Assembly (NCBI GenBank): GCA_040394195.1
Contig: JBEBSR010000023.1
Coordinates: 1 to 38,327, forward strand
Direction of reading: 5' to 3'
Length of the DNA stretch: 38,327 nt
Source of the DNA: Wohlfahrtiimonas larvae_A
GTDB taxonomy: Bacteria; Pseudomonadota; Gammaproteobacteria; Cardiobacteriales; Wohlfahrtiimonadaceae
Below the pieces are notes generated by a model. It made no database searches. It saw nothing but the letters and a program-made list of their open reading frames with translations, and was not told where the DNA came from. Shown here in pieces: positions 15,249-23,688 of this stretch (position 1 is its first letter; each line of letters starts with the position of its first letter). The position numbers and the translations under genes are program-made.

Positions 15249-17492
15249 CTATAGAGTACAAGCACCGCCAGCGCAACCTTTGTCTTCCACTGTTTCGACA
15301 AATGATTCGTGGATAATGCCTGATGCGCTATTCAAGTAATAACGAGTTTTACAGCCCATTTTCATCATATAGATGTAATCTTTAAGCAACTTACTCGTTG
15401 AAATATTCGCTTCGTCTTTTAGATTCAAGTACAAGTCAGCAGAGATTGCTTGGCCTGTGAACTTCTGAATGATTGCGTACATATCAATCAAATCTTTAGA
15501 ATCTAAATGCCATGCGATGTCATAGAATGGGCCCAATTCTTCTAAATCTGGTGCTAACAATAAATTTTTATTGTTGCTGGATGTTTTCATCACGCGAAGA
15601 TTACGAATTGGGTAAACACCATTCGTTGTGTTTGTTAATTGGCTTGATGATTCAACTGGCATCATTGCTTCTAATACGCTGTGACGAATACCACCTTGCG
15701 CTTTAATTTCTGAACGCACTGTTTCCCAATCAAATAGTAATGCTTGGCTGTGCACTTCATCCACTGCTTTACAGTAAGAATCTACAGGCAACCAACCTTC
15801 AGGATATTTAGTTTTGTTGATCCAAGATGCATTGCCTTTTTCTTTCGCTAAGCGAAGTGATGCACGATGCAACCAATAGCTGTGACGCTCTGCGATCTGG
15901 TGAATGTAGTTTTTACCTTCATGAGATGCATAGCTTAATTTCTTTCTTGCCATTTCGTGCGCAAGATTTGTGATACCAACACCAATTGAACGACGTGCTT
16001 GTGCAGTTGTTTTCAATGATGGGAATGGATATTCCATCAACTCAATCACGTTATCGATCATCAAAGCTGTGTAATACGCAACATCTTCATATTCATCTGC
16101 TTCAACACGGCCAACAACGATTGATGCCAAGCTACATAAGCCGATTTCACCTTCAGGATTTTCAGAATATAAATCTTGAATATCACGGAATGGTTTCGTT
16201 GGTAATGCGATTTCCAAGCACAAGTTACTTGAGTAAATTGTATCTTTGAATGGTGTATGACGATTCATTTCATCAATGTACGTCATATAAATACGACCAG
16301 TCTCAGCTGATTCAGTCAATGCTTTAACCGCGATATCACGCGCTTTTACGATCTGCTTTTTGCAATCTTTTGCAACATAACCATCATACAAACGCTTGAA
16401 TAGATCATAGTCATTTGCATAGAAAGCATCGTATAAATCTGGTGCTAATTGATAACTGATCAACATCCAATCTTCGTTCTTCGCAACTTTTTCTACGAAT
16501 AAACGATTCGATAACAATGCATAGTCGATGTCACGAATACGCTTTTGCGTCACTGTTGTTGGGTTTTTCAATACCAATAGATCAAAAATTTCTGGATCTA
16601 ATACGTTGTAATAAACTGTTGCACTACCGCCACGGCTTGATTGCATGTTTGCATGTACCGCGCTTTGAATCATGCGGTAATAAGGCAATTTACCTTGATG
16701 AATTACACGGCCTTGCTTAACAGGATCACCTTTTGAACGTGTTAATAAGTGTGCACCGATACCAGCTGATGCACATGTCATCATATAAGCAATGTGATCG
16801 CCCGTTGACAAGCTATCTACATTGTCCGCAGTTGTATAAACACAGCAAGATGCATAGCCTTTATGTGGCGTACGCATGTTAATCAACATCGGTGTTGGCG
16901 TGTTGATCTTTAATTCATTTAAGTAACGATATAATTTTTTGATATCGTCCATACGGCGTTCTTTAGGCTGACCTTGCATATTCTGCATTGCCATACCCAT
17001 GAACATGAATTGTGGAGATTCTAAGCAATGACCCGTCACACGATTTTGGATCAAATATTTATCTTTCATTTGACGCAAAGTTGTGTAGTTATAATTAATA
17101 TCAATGCTATGGTCAATGATGCGATCTAAATCCACTAACTCTTCTTCAGAGTAATCCATTCTTTCCCAATGACCTAAGCGCATCATGTGGCTATAGAACA
17201 CTGTTAATGAAGGAATTTTACGAAAACCACCAAAAGCTTCTTTATAAATAGAACCGATTAAGAAACGACCAGCCATTCTTAAATGGTTATGATCTTCACG
17301 CTCAACACACGCATCGATCATCGCTTTGTGCAATTCCAAAGTCGTACAGCCATCGTAACATTTACGATAAGCTTCTAATACGATCGTACTCCAGTCTACT
17401 TCGTAGTGAGCTGCGAACTCGGCCCATTTATTCAATTTATCAGCGTCAAAATCTTCTCGTTCGCCACTGCTTTTAAGAATGTACCGAATCAT
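15249..17492 (-). CDS. nrdA: Class Ia ribonucleotide reductase alpha subunit NrdA with ATP-cone
   Basis: 747 aa from ATG 17492 (GAGGG a few nt upstream); an ATG at 17510 has no SD. Residues 1-90 form the ATP-cone (MIRYILKSSGEREDFDADKL), the site of dATP/ATP activity control. The catalytic barrel has ASCCVYTTADN (redox Cys), SNLCLEIALPT (Asn, thiyl Cys, Glu), IGLCSLASI (second redox Cys), the Tyr pair in CKTRYYLNSAS, and the re-reduction Cys pair in the C-terminal CAGGACTL. Together with NrdB it is the standard aerobic NDP reductase. The promoter region upstream is long (about 120 nt leader). Confidence 0.95.
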   Translation of the reverse strand: MIRYILKSSGEREDFDADKLNKWAEFAAHYEVDWSTIVLEAYRKCYDGCTTLELHKAMIDACVEREDHNHLRMAGRFLIGSIYKEAFGGFRKIPSLTVFYSHMMRLGHWERMDYSEEELVDLDRIIDHSIDINYNYTTLRQMKDKYLIQNRVTGHCLESPQFMFMGMAMQNMQGQPKERRMDDIKKLYRYLNELKINTPTPMLINMRTPHKGYASCCVYTTADNVDSLSTGDHIAYMMTCASAGIGAHLLTRSKGDPVKQGRVIHQGKLPYYRMIQSAVHANMQSSRGGSATVYYNVLDPEIFDLLVLKNPTTVTQKRIRDIDYALLSNRLFVEKVAKNEDWMLISYQLAPDLYDAFYANDYDLFKRLYDGYVAKDCKKQIVKARDIAVKALTESAETGRIYMTYIDEMNRHTPFKDTIYSSNLCLEIALPTKPFRDIQDLYSENPEGEIGLCSLASIVVGRVEADEYEDVAYYTALMIDNVIELMEYPFPSLKTTAQARRSIGVGITNLAHEMARKKLSYASHEGKNYIHQIAERHSYWLHRASLRLAKEKGNASWINKTKYPEGWLPVDSYCKAVDEVHSQALLFDWETVRSEIKAQGGIRHSVLEAMMPVESSSQLTNTTNGVYPIRNLRVMKTSSNNKNLLLAPDLEELGPFYDIAWHLDSKDLIDMYAIIQKFTGQAISADLYLNLKDEANISTSKLLKDYIYMMKMGCKTRYYLNSASGIIHESFVETVEDKGCAGGACTL

Positions 17493-17620
17493 TACTCTAC
17501 CCTCACCCAAGTTTTACTAAAATTTAAAAATAAAAAAGCGAGAAAATCAAAAATACAAATATTAATTTTCACGCGTAGAACATTTTTCAATGTTTCTCTC
17601 GATTCCTCTAGAGAAAAACA

Positions 17621-17629
17621 ATTATAGCA
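17621..17629 (-). promoter_or_regulatory. Extended -10 promoter of nrdAB
   Basis: The minus strand reads TGCTATAAT: a perfect -10 hexamer with the TGn extension, which can compensate for the missing -35. The predicted start is near 17614. Confidence 0.5.
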
Positions 17630-17682
17630 CTTATCCTAAAAAATGATTGTGTGAAATCTGTTCTTGATTAATATAACATCTT

Positions 17683-17701
17683 GATAATGCTAATTTTTAT
17701 A
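17683..17701. promoter_or_regulatory. Weak Fur-like site upstream of nrdAB
   Basis: GATAATGCTAATTTTTATA matches the 19-bp Fur consensus at 15 of 19 positions. It sits about 60 bp upstream of the nrdA -10, not over it, and the area is very AT-rich, so chance is possible. Confidence 0.3.
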
Positions 17702-17840
17702 TGCAACGCTATGATAATTCTATTAACTTATATGCTAAACCAAAACTTTTAAATTTGATGCTCTAACAGAGATACCTCTACTCTATAATGAATATCTTCA
17801 TCAATCAACCGATGATATTTTTCAAGCAATAAATTCCCAT

Positions 17841-17876
17841 AAACATAAAAAATATCCCCACGAAAAGTGAGGATAT
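17841..17876 (-). terminator. Terminator after the membrane-protein gene
   Basis: Stem ATATCCCCAC / GTGAGGATAT with one mismatch, loop GAAAA, followed on the minus strand by TTTTTTATGTTT. It lies 25 bp after the stop at 17902. Confidence 0.8.
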
Positions 17877-17901
17877 ACATTAAAAATGTTAGTTTTAAAA
17901 T

Positions 17902-18483
17902 TTATTTGTAGTACCGAATGAATTCAAATAAACCCACAATGAAAAATGTTTCCACAATCTCTTCCAACAGATCTATATCTTGCACATTTAAGTATGTTTG
18001 AAAATAACTGAATGGGAAACGCATGTGTTCAACTTGATCTACCGCAATAAAAATTCCTGCCAATACGAAAACAATTTTGAAAGGCAATACATGAATACGT
18101 ACAACTTTCACAATAGCTCTACGAGTTTTCGGCACAAATAATGGCATTAATAATGTTGCGATTAAAATGCCCGCAATGACATGAAACATATCTCTTGAGT
18201 AATCTGGCCAAATCAATCGCCCCCAATTAATGCTGCGACCAAATAGGACAATCCACCACATCATTGCCCATAACCAAAAAATTCTTTTATCTTTCTGCTG
18301 ATAAGCCAAGAACCCGCTCACAATAGCACCCAATAATAATAGAAAAATTTGAAACCCTTCAACTATTAATAAACCACTATCCAATGTGATCAATATTTCA
18401 TAAAGTATCGGGCTTAAAATTAACATGCTCAAAGGATATAGCAATAAAACCTTCCATGAAGCACGCGATTCTGACACATTCAT
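17902..18483 (-). CDS. Unknown multi-pass inner-membrane protein
   Basis: 193 aa with about five or six hydrophobic helices (residues ~11-30, 38-60, 69-85, 100-117, 130-148, 172-189). Charged residues within or near helices include VDQVEHMRFPF and a final DLLEEIVETFFIVGLFEFIRY. The paired acidic residues at the end are conserved-looking, but I cannot name the family. SD AAGG lies 8 nt before the ATG. It is a single-gene unit with its own terminator and a striking double inverted repeat in its promoter region, so it is probably controlled by a dedicated regulator. Confidence 0.65.
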   Translation of the reverse strand: MNVSESRASWKVLLLYPLSMLILSPILYEILITLDSGLLIVEGFQIFLLLLGAIVSGFLAYQQKDKRIFWLWAMMWWIVLFGRSINWGRLIWPDYSRDMFHVIAGILIATLLMPLFVPKTRRAIVKVVRIHVLPFKIVFVLAGIFIAVDQVEHMRFPFSYFQTYLNVQDIDLLEEIVETFFIVGLFEFIRYYK

Positions 18484-18517
18484 ACTTAAAACCTTACTTT
18501 AGATTCTTAATACTATC

Positions 18518-18561
18518 GACAACCTAGTTGTCATATAAAGTGGACTATAATATGACACTTT
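18518..18561. promoter_or_regulatory. Double inverted-repeat operator candidate
   Basis: Two dyads side by side: GACAAC-CTA-GTTGTC (18518-18532), a perfect 6-bp-arm palindrome, and AAAGTG-N13-CACTTT (18537-18542 / 18556-18561). They lie 35-80 bp upstream of the membrane-protein gene, where a promoter should be. The first resembles MarR-type operators in size and CAAC/GTTG core. The regulator is not in the window. Confidence 0.5.
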
Positions 18562-18627
18562 AGCCAAACAATAAAGTTCTAATATTATTGAAAACATATA
18601 ATAGCAATAGAGTAATTTAAGTTGGTA

Positions 18628-18662
18628 AAAAACCTCAACATTAAGAATATATTGAGGTTTTT
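18628..18662 (-). terminator. Terminator after ycaC
   Basis: Stem AAAAACCTCAA / TTGAGGTTTTT (11 bp, 13-nt loop) with a T run on both strands, 16 bp after the ycaC stop. Confidence 0.82.
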
Positions 18663-18678
18663 AGTGCATAACTGAAAT

Positions 18679-19302
18679 TTATTTAGATGTTTGTTTCACA
18701 TAACTTGTCATCAAATTTTGATAGTCAGAAATATACTTCGTGAATAATGCACCTAATCCTTCCACATCATTGCGCCAATCTCTGTGCAATTCACATGCTA
18801 CACCGAACCATGACATTAATTGTGCACCTTCGCTTGACATACGATCCCAAGCTGCATCACGCGTGATTTGATTGAATGTACCTGAAGCATCTGTTACAAC
18901 AAATACATCAAAATCTTCTGCCAATGCTGATAATGCAGGGAAAGCCACACAAACCTCAGTTACAACACCTGCAATGATCAATTGCTTACGACCTGTTGCT
19001 TTGATGGCATTTACGAAATCTTCATTATCCCAAGCATTGATTTGGCCTGGGCGTGCAATGTATGGTGCATCTGAGAACATCTCCACCAATTCTGGCATCA
19101 ATGGACCATTTGGGCCTTCTTCAAAGCTTGTGGTTAAAATTGTTGGCAAGTTAAAATATTTTGCTGATTCTGCTAAAGCCAATACATTATTCTTAAATTT
19201 ATCAGGATCAATGTCACGAACCAAGGATAATAAACCTGCTTGATGATCTACCAATAGAACAACTGCATCATCTTTATTTAAACGAACGTAATCTTTTTTC
19301 AT
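18679..19302 (-). CDS. ycaC: YcaC-type isochorismatase-fold cysteine hydrolase
   Basis: 207 aa (E. coli YcaC 208 aa), with near-identical long blocks: LLVDHQAGLLSLVRDI, NLPTILTTSFEEGPNGPL, IAGVVTEVCVAFPALSAL and SWFGVACELHRDWRND. The catalytic Asp is in VDHQAG near residue 19 and the nucleophilic Cys in TEVCVAF near residue 118. Where many family members have a catalytic Lys, this branch reads YIARPGQINAW. YcaC forms octameric rings; its natural substrate is unsettled. The fold also serves biuret, carbamoylsarcosine and ureidoacrylate amidases, so its place beside an amidohydrolase operon is suggestive. SD AGGAAG precedes the start. It lies behind the operon's terminator, so it is a separate unit. 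Confidence 0.92.
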   Translation of the reverse strand: MKKDYVRLNKDDAVVLLVDHQAGLLSLVRDIDPDKFKNNVLALAESAKYFNLPTILTTSFEEGPNGPLMPELVEMFSDAPYIARPGQINAWDNEDFVNAIKATGRKQLIIAGVVTEVCVAFPALSALAEDFDVFVVTDASGTFNQITRDAAWDRMSSEGAQLMSWFGVACELHRDWRNDVEGLGALFTKYISDYQNLMTSYVKQTSK

Positions 19303-19404
19303 TGCTATCTTCCTGTGTTTATTGAGTTGATGAAGAATATATTAATAGCTTTTTCACATTAGATAAATAAGCAAAAACTCAATTCGACATTCCAAATTTA
19401 GAAC

Positions 19405-19434
19405 AATAAAAAAGCACGTAACTGTGCTCTTTTC
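19405..19434 (-). terminator. Terminator of the amidohydrolase operon
   Basis: The minus strand reads AAAAG, stem AGCAC / GTGCT with loop AGTTAC, then TTTTTTATTG. It lies between the second amidohydrolase and ycaC. Confidence 0.7.
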
Positions 19435-19461
19435 AATTAACATGTAGAATCTTACAAATCA

Positions 19462-20790
19462 CTATGAATAAATTGTGCCTTCCAACATAGTTAATCGGCC
19501 ATCTTTCATCGTAAATAAACGCTCTGACCTTTGCAAAATCGCATTGCCCACATCTTCTGCCATCAATGCTGTGAAGTTAGCACTTTCTCCTTCTTTGATA
19601 TATGCCAAACCATGATTAGACAATCCTAGTAATTTTGCAGGGTTTTGTGTAATTGCTTGGAAGCATTGCATCAAAGGCTCATCAATTCGATAACCCTCTT
19701 TACGCGCTAAAAACATCGCACGCTCCAATTGATCTCCTGTGCCCCATGGCGACCAGAAATCTTGAATATTATCAGAAGCTGCTGAATACAATACATTCGC
19801 TGCCATTAAAGGTCCCATTGGTGGAAACTCGACATCACCAGGCGCTGTTGTAATCACTGAAATACCCAAATCTGCCATTTTTGGCAATAGCTGATTCAAT
19901 TGCTCTGGTGTAATTTGCCCCAATGCAAAGGCGTGGGATAGCGTGATTTTATCTTTCATATCCAAAACTTTCGCACGATCAATAATCGCATTGAAAGTTT
20001 TTAAGCCGATTTCGCCTGGCTCATGGATATGAAGATCAATTCTTGATCCATATTTTTCTGCAATATTAAAAACAATATCTAAATGGCCATTCAAATCGTT
20101 GTCAAAAACTTGTGGGTCTAATCCACCTACAATATCAACACCCATCCCCATTGCTTGATCAAGCAATTGTGCAACACCAGGATCTTTTACAATACCTGAT
20201 TGTGGGAATGCAACCAACTCAATATCCATAAAGCCTTTGTATTTGTCTTTCAACTTCAACAACGCTTCAACATGCTTGAGCTGAATAGAGCTATCAATAT
20301 CAATATGGCTTCTAATGTGTGTTGTACCGCACAATGCCATTTGCTCAATTAAATTTGATCCGAATAATAAGGGATCATGATTCATTTCAACACGCAATCT
20401 GCGCTCGTTCATTGCACGCTCTGCAACTGAAGCTGTTTTCACATGATGTAAACGATGTTCTGCACCAATTCTTGTTTTATCTAAATGCACATGCGCATCC
20501 ACAAAGCTTGGTAATAATAAAGCACCTTTAGCATCATAAATATCTACGGAAGGGTCATTAATATTTTGGGCAATTTTATTAATTTTGCCATCAATAACTA
20601 ACAAATCCATCAAAGTTTCTTGCCCTGTTATTTTCACATTCTTCAGTAACAAGCTATTTTTATTGCTCTGTTGTAGCCTTGGAGCATTTTGTACATTATT
20701 GGCATAAGCGGGAATCATTGTTGCTGCTGACATTGCTAATGCTCCTAACATTGTGTGTCCGATAAAACCTCTGCGATCGATATTACTCAT
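19462..20790 (-). CDS. Tat-exported CodA-family amidohydrolase
   Basis: 442 aa from ATG 20790 (AAGGAA upstream); the longer frame to 20853 has no SD. The N-terminus MSNIDRRGFIGHTMLGALAM, followed by AATMIPAYA, is a twin-arginine signal, so the enzyme should fold with its metal and be exported to the periplasm. The catalytic set of cytosine deaminase-type enzymes is complete: His100-x-His102 (DAHVHLDK), His254 and Glu257 (DLHIHE), His286 (LSHAFALG) and Asp340 (ASDNIQDFW). Relatives hydrolyse cytosine, isoguanine, creatinine or s-triazine substrates. Periplasmic location is unusual for this family. Last gene of the transporter-amidohydrolase-amidohydrolase operon; substrate not predictable. Confidence 0.85.
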   Translation of the reverse strand: MSNIDRRGFIGHTMLGALAMSAATMIPAYANNVQNAPRLQQSNKNSLLLKNVKITGQETLMDLLVIDGKINKIAQNINDPSVDIYDAKGALLLPSFVDAHVHLDKTRIGAEHRLHHVKTASVAERAMNERRLRVEMNHDPLLFGSNLIEQMALCGTTHIRSHIDIDSSIQLKHVEALLKLKDKYKGFMDIELVAFPQSGIVKDPGVAQLLDQAMGMGVDIVGGLDPQVFDNDLNGHLDIVFNIAEKYGSRIDLHIHEPGEIGLKTFNAIIDRAKVLDMKDKITLSHAFALGQITPEQLNQLLPKMADLGISVITTAPGDVEFPPMGPLMAANVLYSAASDNIQDFWSPWGTGDQLERAMFLARKEGYRIDEPLMQCFQAITQNPAKLLGLSNHGLAYIKEGESANFTALMAEDVGNAILQRSERLFTMKDGRLTMLEGTIYS

Positions 20791-20899
20791 AGATGATTCC
20801 TTTATTATTTTTAATAAAAACGCATCTTCACTTCTACTTTTAGTAAGTTTCATGAAAATGCGTTAATCTCTACAACAATCTTTAAATCTTATCTACATT

Positions 20900-22135
20900 C
20901 TAAAATGCCAATTTTTGTGTCACTTCTGTTTCAGCGACAATTTTGCCACCTTTAATCACTTTCAATGGCGCAGGCATATCTAAAATTACAGAAGAGATTT
21001 TATCAGTATTCAATAACACTAAATCCGCATTTTTACCCACTTCTAAACCGTAATCTTTCAAGCCTAAAGCTTTTGCAGGATTTGTGGTTAGCATTGGCAA
21101 TACTGTCACTTGATCATCCGCACCACCTAAATGCGCAGCAGGTACTGCCAACATAGAGATATGCAACAAATTACCTGTGCCATATGGTGTAAATGCATTA
21201 CGAATATTATTCGTTGCCAAACAAACATTCACGCCTGCATCACGCAATGCTCGCACTGGTGTTAATGTACGACGAACATTGTATTCATCTTTACGTGCAC
21301 CTAAGTGAAGATCCGTTGCTGGCAAACACATCACACTGATATCTGCTTCTTTAATCAACGCAATAATTTCATCACGGCGAGCAGGCTCTAATGCGCCTAA
21401 ACTTGTTAAGTGACCAACGCTCACTCTGCCCTGCCAACCCATTTCAATAGTTTTTTGTGCCACATAATCAATGGAAATATTTGTTGCATTATCAGAGAAA
21501 TCTTGATGAAGATCGATATCTTTGTTGAACTTCTTTGCTAAATCAAAGACAAAATCCACATGCTCTTTTGCATCACGATCGTTGTATGGAATACCGCCCA
21601 CAACATCTGCGCCTTTTTCCATTGCTTCAACCATCATTGCTTCAGTGCCAGGATATTTGAAAATACCTTCCTGAGGGAATGCAACCACTTGAATATCAAT
21701 AATACCTTTGAATTCATCACGCAACTGCATCACTGCATCAAAACCTGTGAAACCTTGGCCAGGATCGAACTCCGCATGTGCACGAACATGCGTACTACCA
21801 TTTTGCACCAATGTACGAATCACTTTGCGTGAACGTTCCATAATGTCATCGTGAGTGAATGTTGGTTTCAGCTCTGCTGTTACAGCGATTGCTTCTTGTA
21901 ATGTACCTGAACGATTGGCTTTACGATCCATCACGAATGCTTTTTCTAAGTGCAGATGACTTTCTACAAAACTTGGAATCAATACATGGCCATTGCCTTG
22001 AATTTCATTAGTAGCTGTTAATGCCAACTCTGACTCAATGGCTGTGATTTTGCCATCTTTAATTGCAACATCAACAACTGGTTTTGCATCATCAATTTTG
22101 ACATTACGGATGATCATATCAACTGAATTACTCAT
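20900..22135 (-). CDS. CodA-family amidohydrolase with altered active site
   Basis: 411 aa, no signal peptide. Metal ligands His60-x-His62 (VESHLHLEK), His210 and His242 (VGHLTSLG) are kept. Two key residues differ from E. coli CodA: the general acid/base Glu217 in HCDE is Phe213 (HQDF), and catalytic Asp313 is Asn309, in the run ATNNIRNAF where CodA has GHDDVFDPW, so three Asp are Asn. The fold and the rest are intact, so this looks like a distinct subfamily rather than a decaying gene. It may use another reaction such as amide ring opening. It sits 17 bp after the transporter gene and 109 bp before the Tat-exported relative. Confidence 0.82.
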   Translation of the reverse strand: MSNSVDMIIRNVKIDDAKPVVDVAIKDGKITAIESELALTATNEIQGNGHVLIPSFVESHLHLEKAFVMDRKANRSGTLQEAIAVTAELKPTFTHDDIMERSRKVIRTLVQNGSTHVRAHAEFDPGQGFTGFDAVMQLRDEFKGIIDIQVVAFPQEGIFKYPGTEAMMVEAMEKGADVVGGIPYNDRDAKEHVDFVFDLAKKFNKDIDLHQDFSDNATNISIDYVAQKTIEMGWQGRVSVGHLTSLGALEPARRDEIIALIKEADISVMCLPATDLHLGARKDEYNVRRTLTPVRALRDAGVNVCLATNNIRNAFTPYGTGNLLHISMLAVPAAHLGGADDQVTVLPMLTTNPAKALGLKDYGLEVGKNADLVLLNTDKISSVILDMPAPLKVIKGGKIVAETEVTQKLAF

Positions 22136-22152
22136 TATATTCTCCTCTCAGA

Positions 22153-23514
22153 CTATACAAATGCTGAAACAATTAACAATAATACGACTGCGCCCAATAC
22201 AAATGGCAAGTTGCCACGAGATACTTGAATGATTGGGATTCTGAAACCTGCTGATAAAGCCTGCATTGTGATATTCACTAAGCTTAACTGGCTACCTAAA
22301 CCAACACCAATTGCCACCATACCGATTTGAACTGGTGTGAAACCTAAGACAACTGTGATTGGCAATACTAAAGTTAAGATTGAACCTACATATGCACCTG
22401 CTGGCACACCGATCATGAAACCTACCAAAACAGCAACTGGTACAACTAATGCAGCTGGAGCTAAAGCAACCACAGAAGCGATTGTTTTAAATGCGCCTGT
22501 TGCTTCGATCACGTAGATGAATGTTAGGAACAAACCTACTGTAAATAAGCATTTCAAGATATATTCAGAACCACTCACCATCGCAGCAACTGATTCATTC
22601 ATCGTTAAATCACTACAGAAGTAAATCAAAGCAATTGTTACAATTGTGTACATCAATGGACCAAATACAGCTGTTTCAACAATGCCTGAAGCGATTAATA
22701 ATTTGTTCATGCTTGGGCCAGCGATCACAGCGAATAATAAGAAGATCGCAGGAACTGTTAATCTCCAAAGTTCGCTCTTAGATTTGTTTGAGAAGCCATC
22801 ATCAGTATCTGCGACAAATAACTGCTTAGTCTTCAATGTGCCTACAAAAGCGATCACAATAGACAAAGCTACAAACATTAGCCAAAAAGGTTGCATTGCA
22901 GCCACATATTCAGCAATTGGCGTACCTGATAGATCTGATACAACACTCGACTCTAATGATGCTGGTGATGTTGTGAAAGATGCTGCTGTCGCAATTGACA
23001 TCCCTGCGATTAAGTAACGATTTGCACCCAAAGCTGCAAATGCTAATGGTGCAATCACCATCGCACTGCCACCGCCAATACCTGACATATAAGTCGCAGC
23101 TGATTGTAAGATAACGATGAATGCTGCAACAAATTCCAAACGCCCACCAATGCTGCGGCGCACCAATGTTAATGCTGCTGTATAACCACCCGCTTTAAAT
23201 ACTGCGGTTGCAACTGCTGAGTTAATAATTGGTACCGTATTTGCCAACATTTTTGGTACGGTATCCATCATGACTTTGTTTGCACCTGCAATGCCGATGC
23301 CACCAATGATCATCGCCATAATGCCACCCGCTAAAGCTGCGACCAACATATCAACTTGCATGAACAATAAAACTAGAATAACAACCAAAGGCAATACACT
23401 GACCAACTGATAATATATGGTTTCAGTGTTTCCTTTAACAAGAAAGGCTAAGACATAGCAGACTAGCAATGCAGCAAATATGCCGACGGTTTTTCGATCA
23501 ACTCTCAGACTCAT
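22153..23514 (-). CDS. Ion-transporter-superfamily permease for the amidohydrolase substrate
   Basis: 453 aa, about 11-12 hydrophobic helices. Two re-entrant-like, Gly/Ser/Ala-rich stretches occur: YMSGIGGGSAMVIAPLAF with ATAASFTTSPASLESSV, and MIGVPAGAYVGSILTLVLP with GLGSQLSLVN. These are typical of the IT/NhaC/CitM-like secondary carriers. It is not a CodB (NCS1) type carrier. First gene of the operon (SD GGTGA), divergent from the CynR-like regulator. By context it imports the compound handled by the two amidohydrolases. An imperfect hairpin (CGAGCA-TCAT against ATGAT-TGCTCG, 23554-23593) lies in its leader. Confidence 0.75.
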   Translation of the reverse strand: MSLRVDRKTVGIFAALLVCYVLAFLVKGNTETIYYQLVSVLPLVVILVLLFMQVDMLVAALAGGIMAMIIGGIGIAGANKVMMDTVPKMLANTVPIINSAVATAVFKAGGYTAALTLVRRSIGGRLEFVAAFIVILQSAATYMSGIGGGSAMVIAPLAFAALGANRYLIAGMSIATAASFTTSPASLESSVVSDLSGTPIAEYVAAMQPFWLMFVALSIVIAFVGTLKTKQLFVADTDDGFSNKSKSELWRLTVPAIFLLFAVIAGPSMNKLLIASGIVETAVFGPLMYTIVTIALIYFCSDLTMNESVAAMVSGSEYILKCLFTVGLFLTFIYVIEATGAFKTIASVVALAPAALVVPVAVLVGFMIGVPAGAYVGSILTLVLPITVVLGFTPVQIGMVAIGVGLGSQLSLVNITMQALSAGFRIPIIQVSRGNLPFVLGAVVLLLIVSAFV

Positions 23515-23630
23515 ATAGTCACCTTATTATTACAAAACTCAATCAATCATTTCGAGCATCATGTACCCAAACATAAAGATGATGATTGCTCGTTCCCTTA
23601 TTCTTGCTTGAATATTAGCGCCTATATTTC

Positions 23631-23648
23631 ATAAGGTAAAAGTCTTAT
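23631..23648. promoter_or_regulatory. Candidate LysR-type operator between transporter and cynR-like gene
   Basis: ATAAG-N8-CTTAT, an interrupted dyad of LysR-family size (contains T-N-A spacing), placed 41 bp before the regulator start and about 120 bp before the transporter start. That fits divergent control by the adjacent LysR protein. Confidence 0.5.
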
Positions 23649-23688
23649 TTATGATAATATCTATTCAAAATACTTATAGGTTAAAAAT

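Larger units (their letters stand above)
17493..17840. other. Gene-free region upstream of nrdA
   Basis: About 350 bp with no credible ORF. It holds an extended -10 for nrdA on the minus strand (TGC-TATAAT, -10 at 17626-17621, no good -35), a small hairpin AACATT-TTTC-AATGTT (17579-17594) in the predicted leader, and a Fur-like sequence at 17683-17701. I looked for NrdR boxes near the -10 and found none convincing. Confidence 0.5.

Noticed and set aside
17610..17660. Possible NrdR boxes around the nrdAB promoter
   Set aside because: Sequences such as ACAATTATAGCACT share a few bases with the 16-bp NrdR consensus but lack the symmetric ACAC/GTGT ends and the paired spacing.
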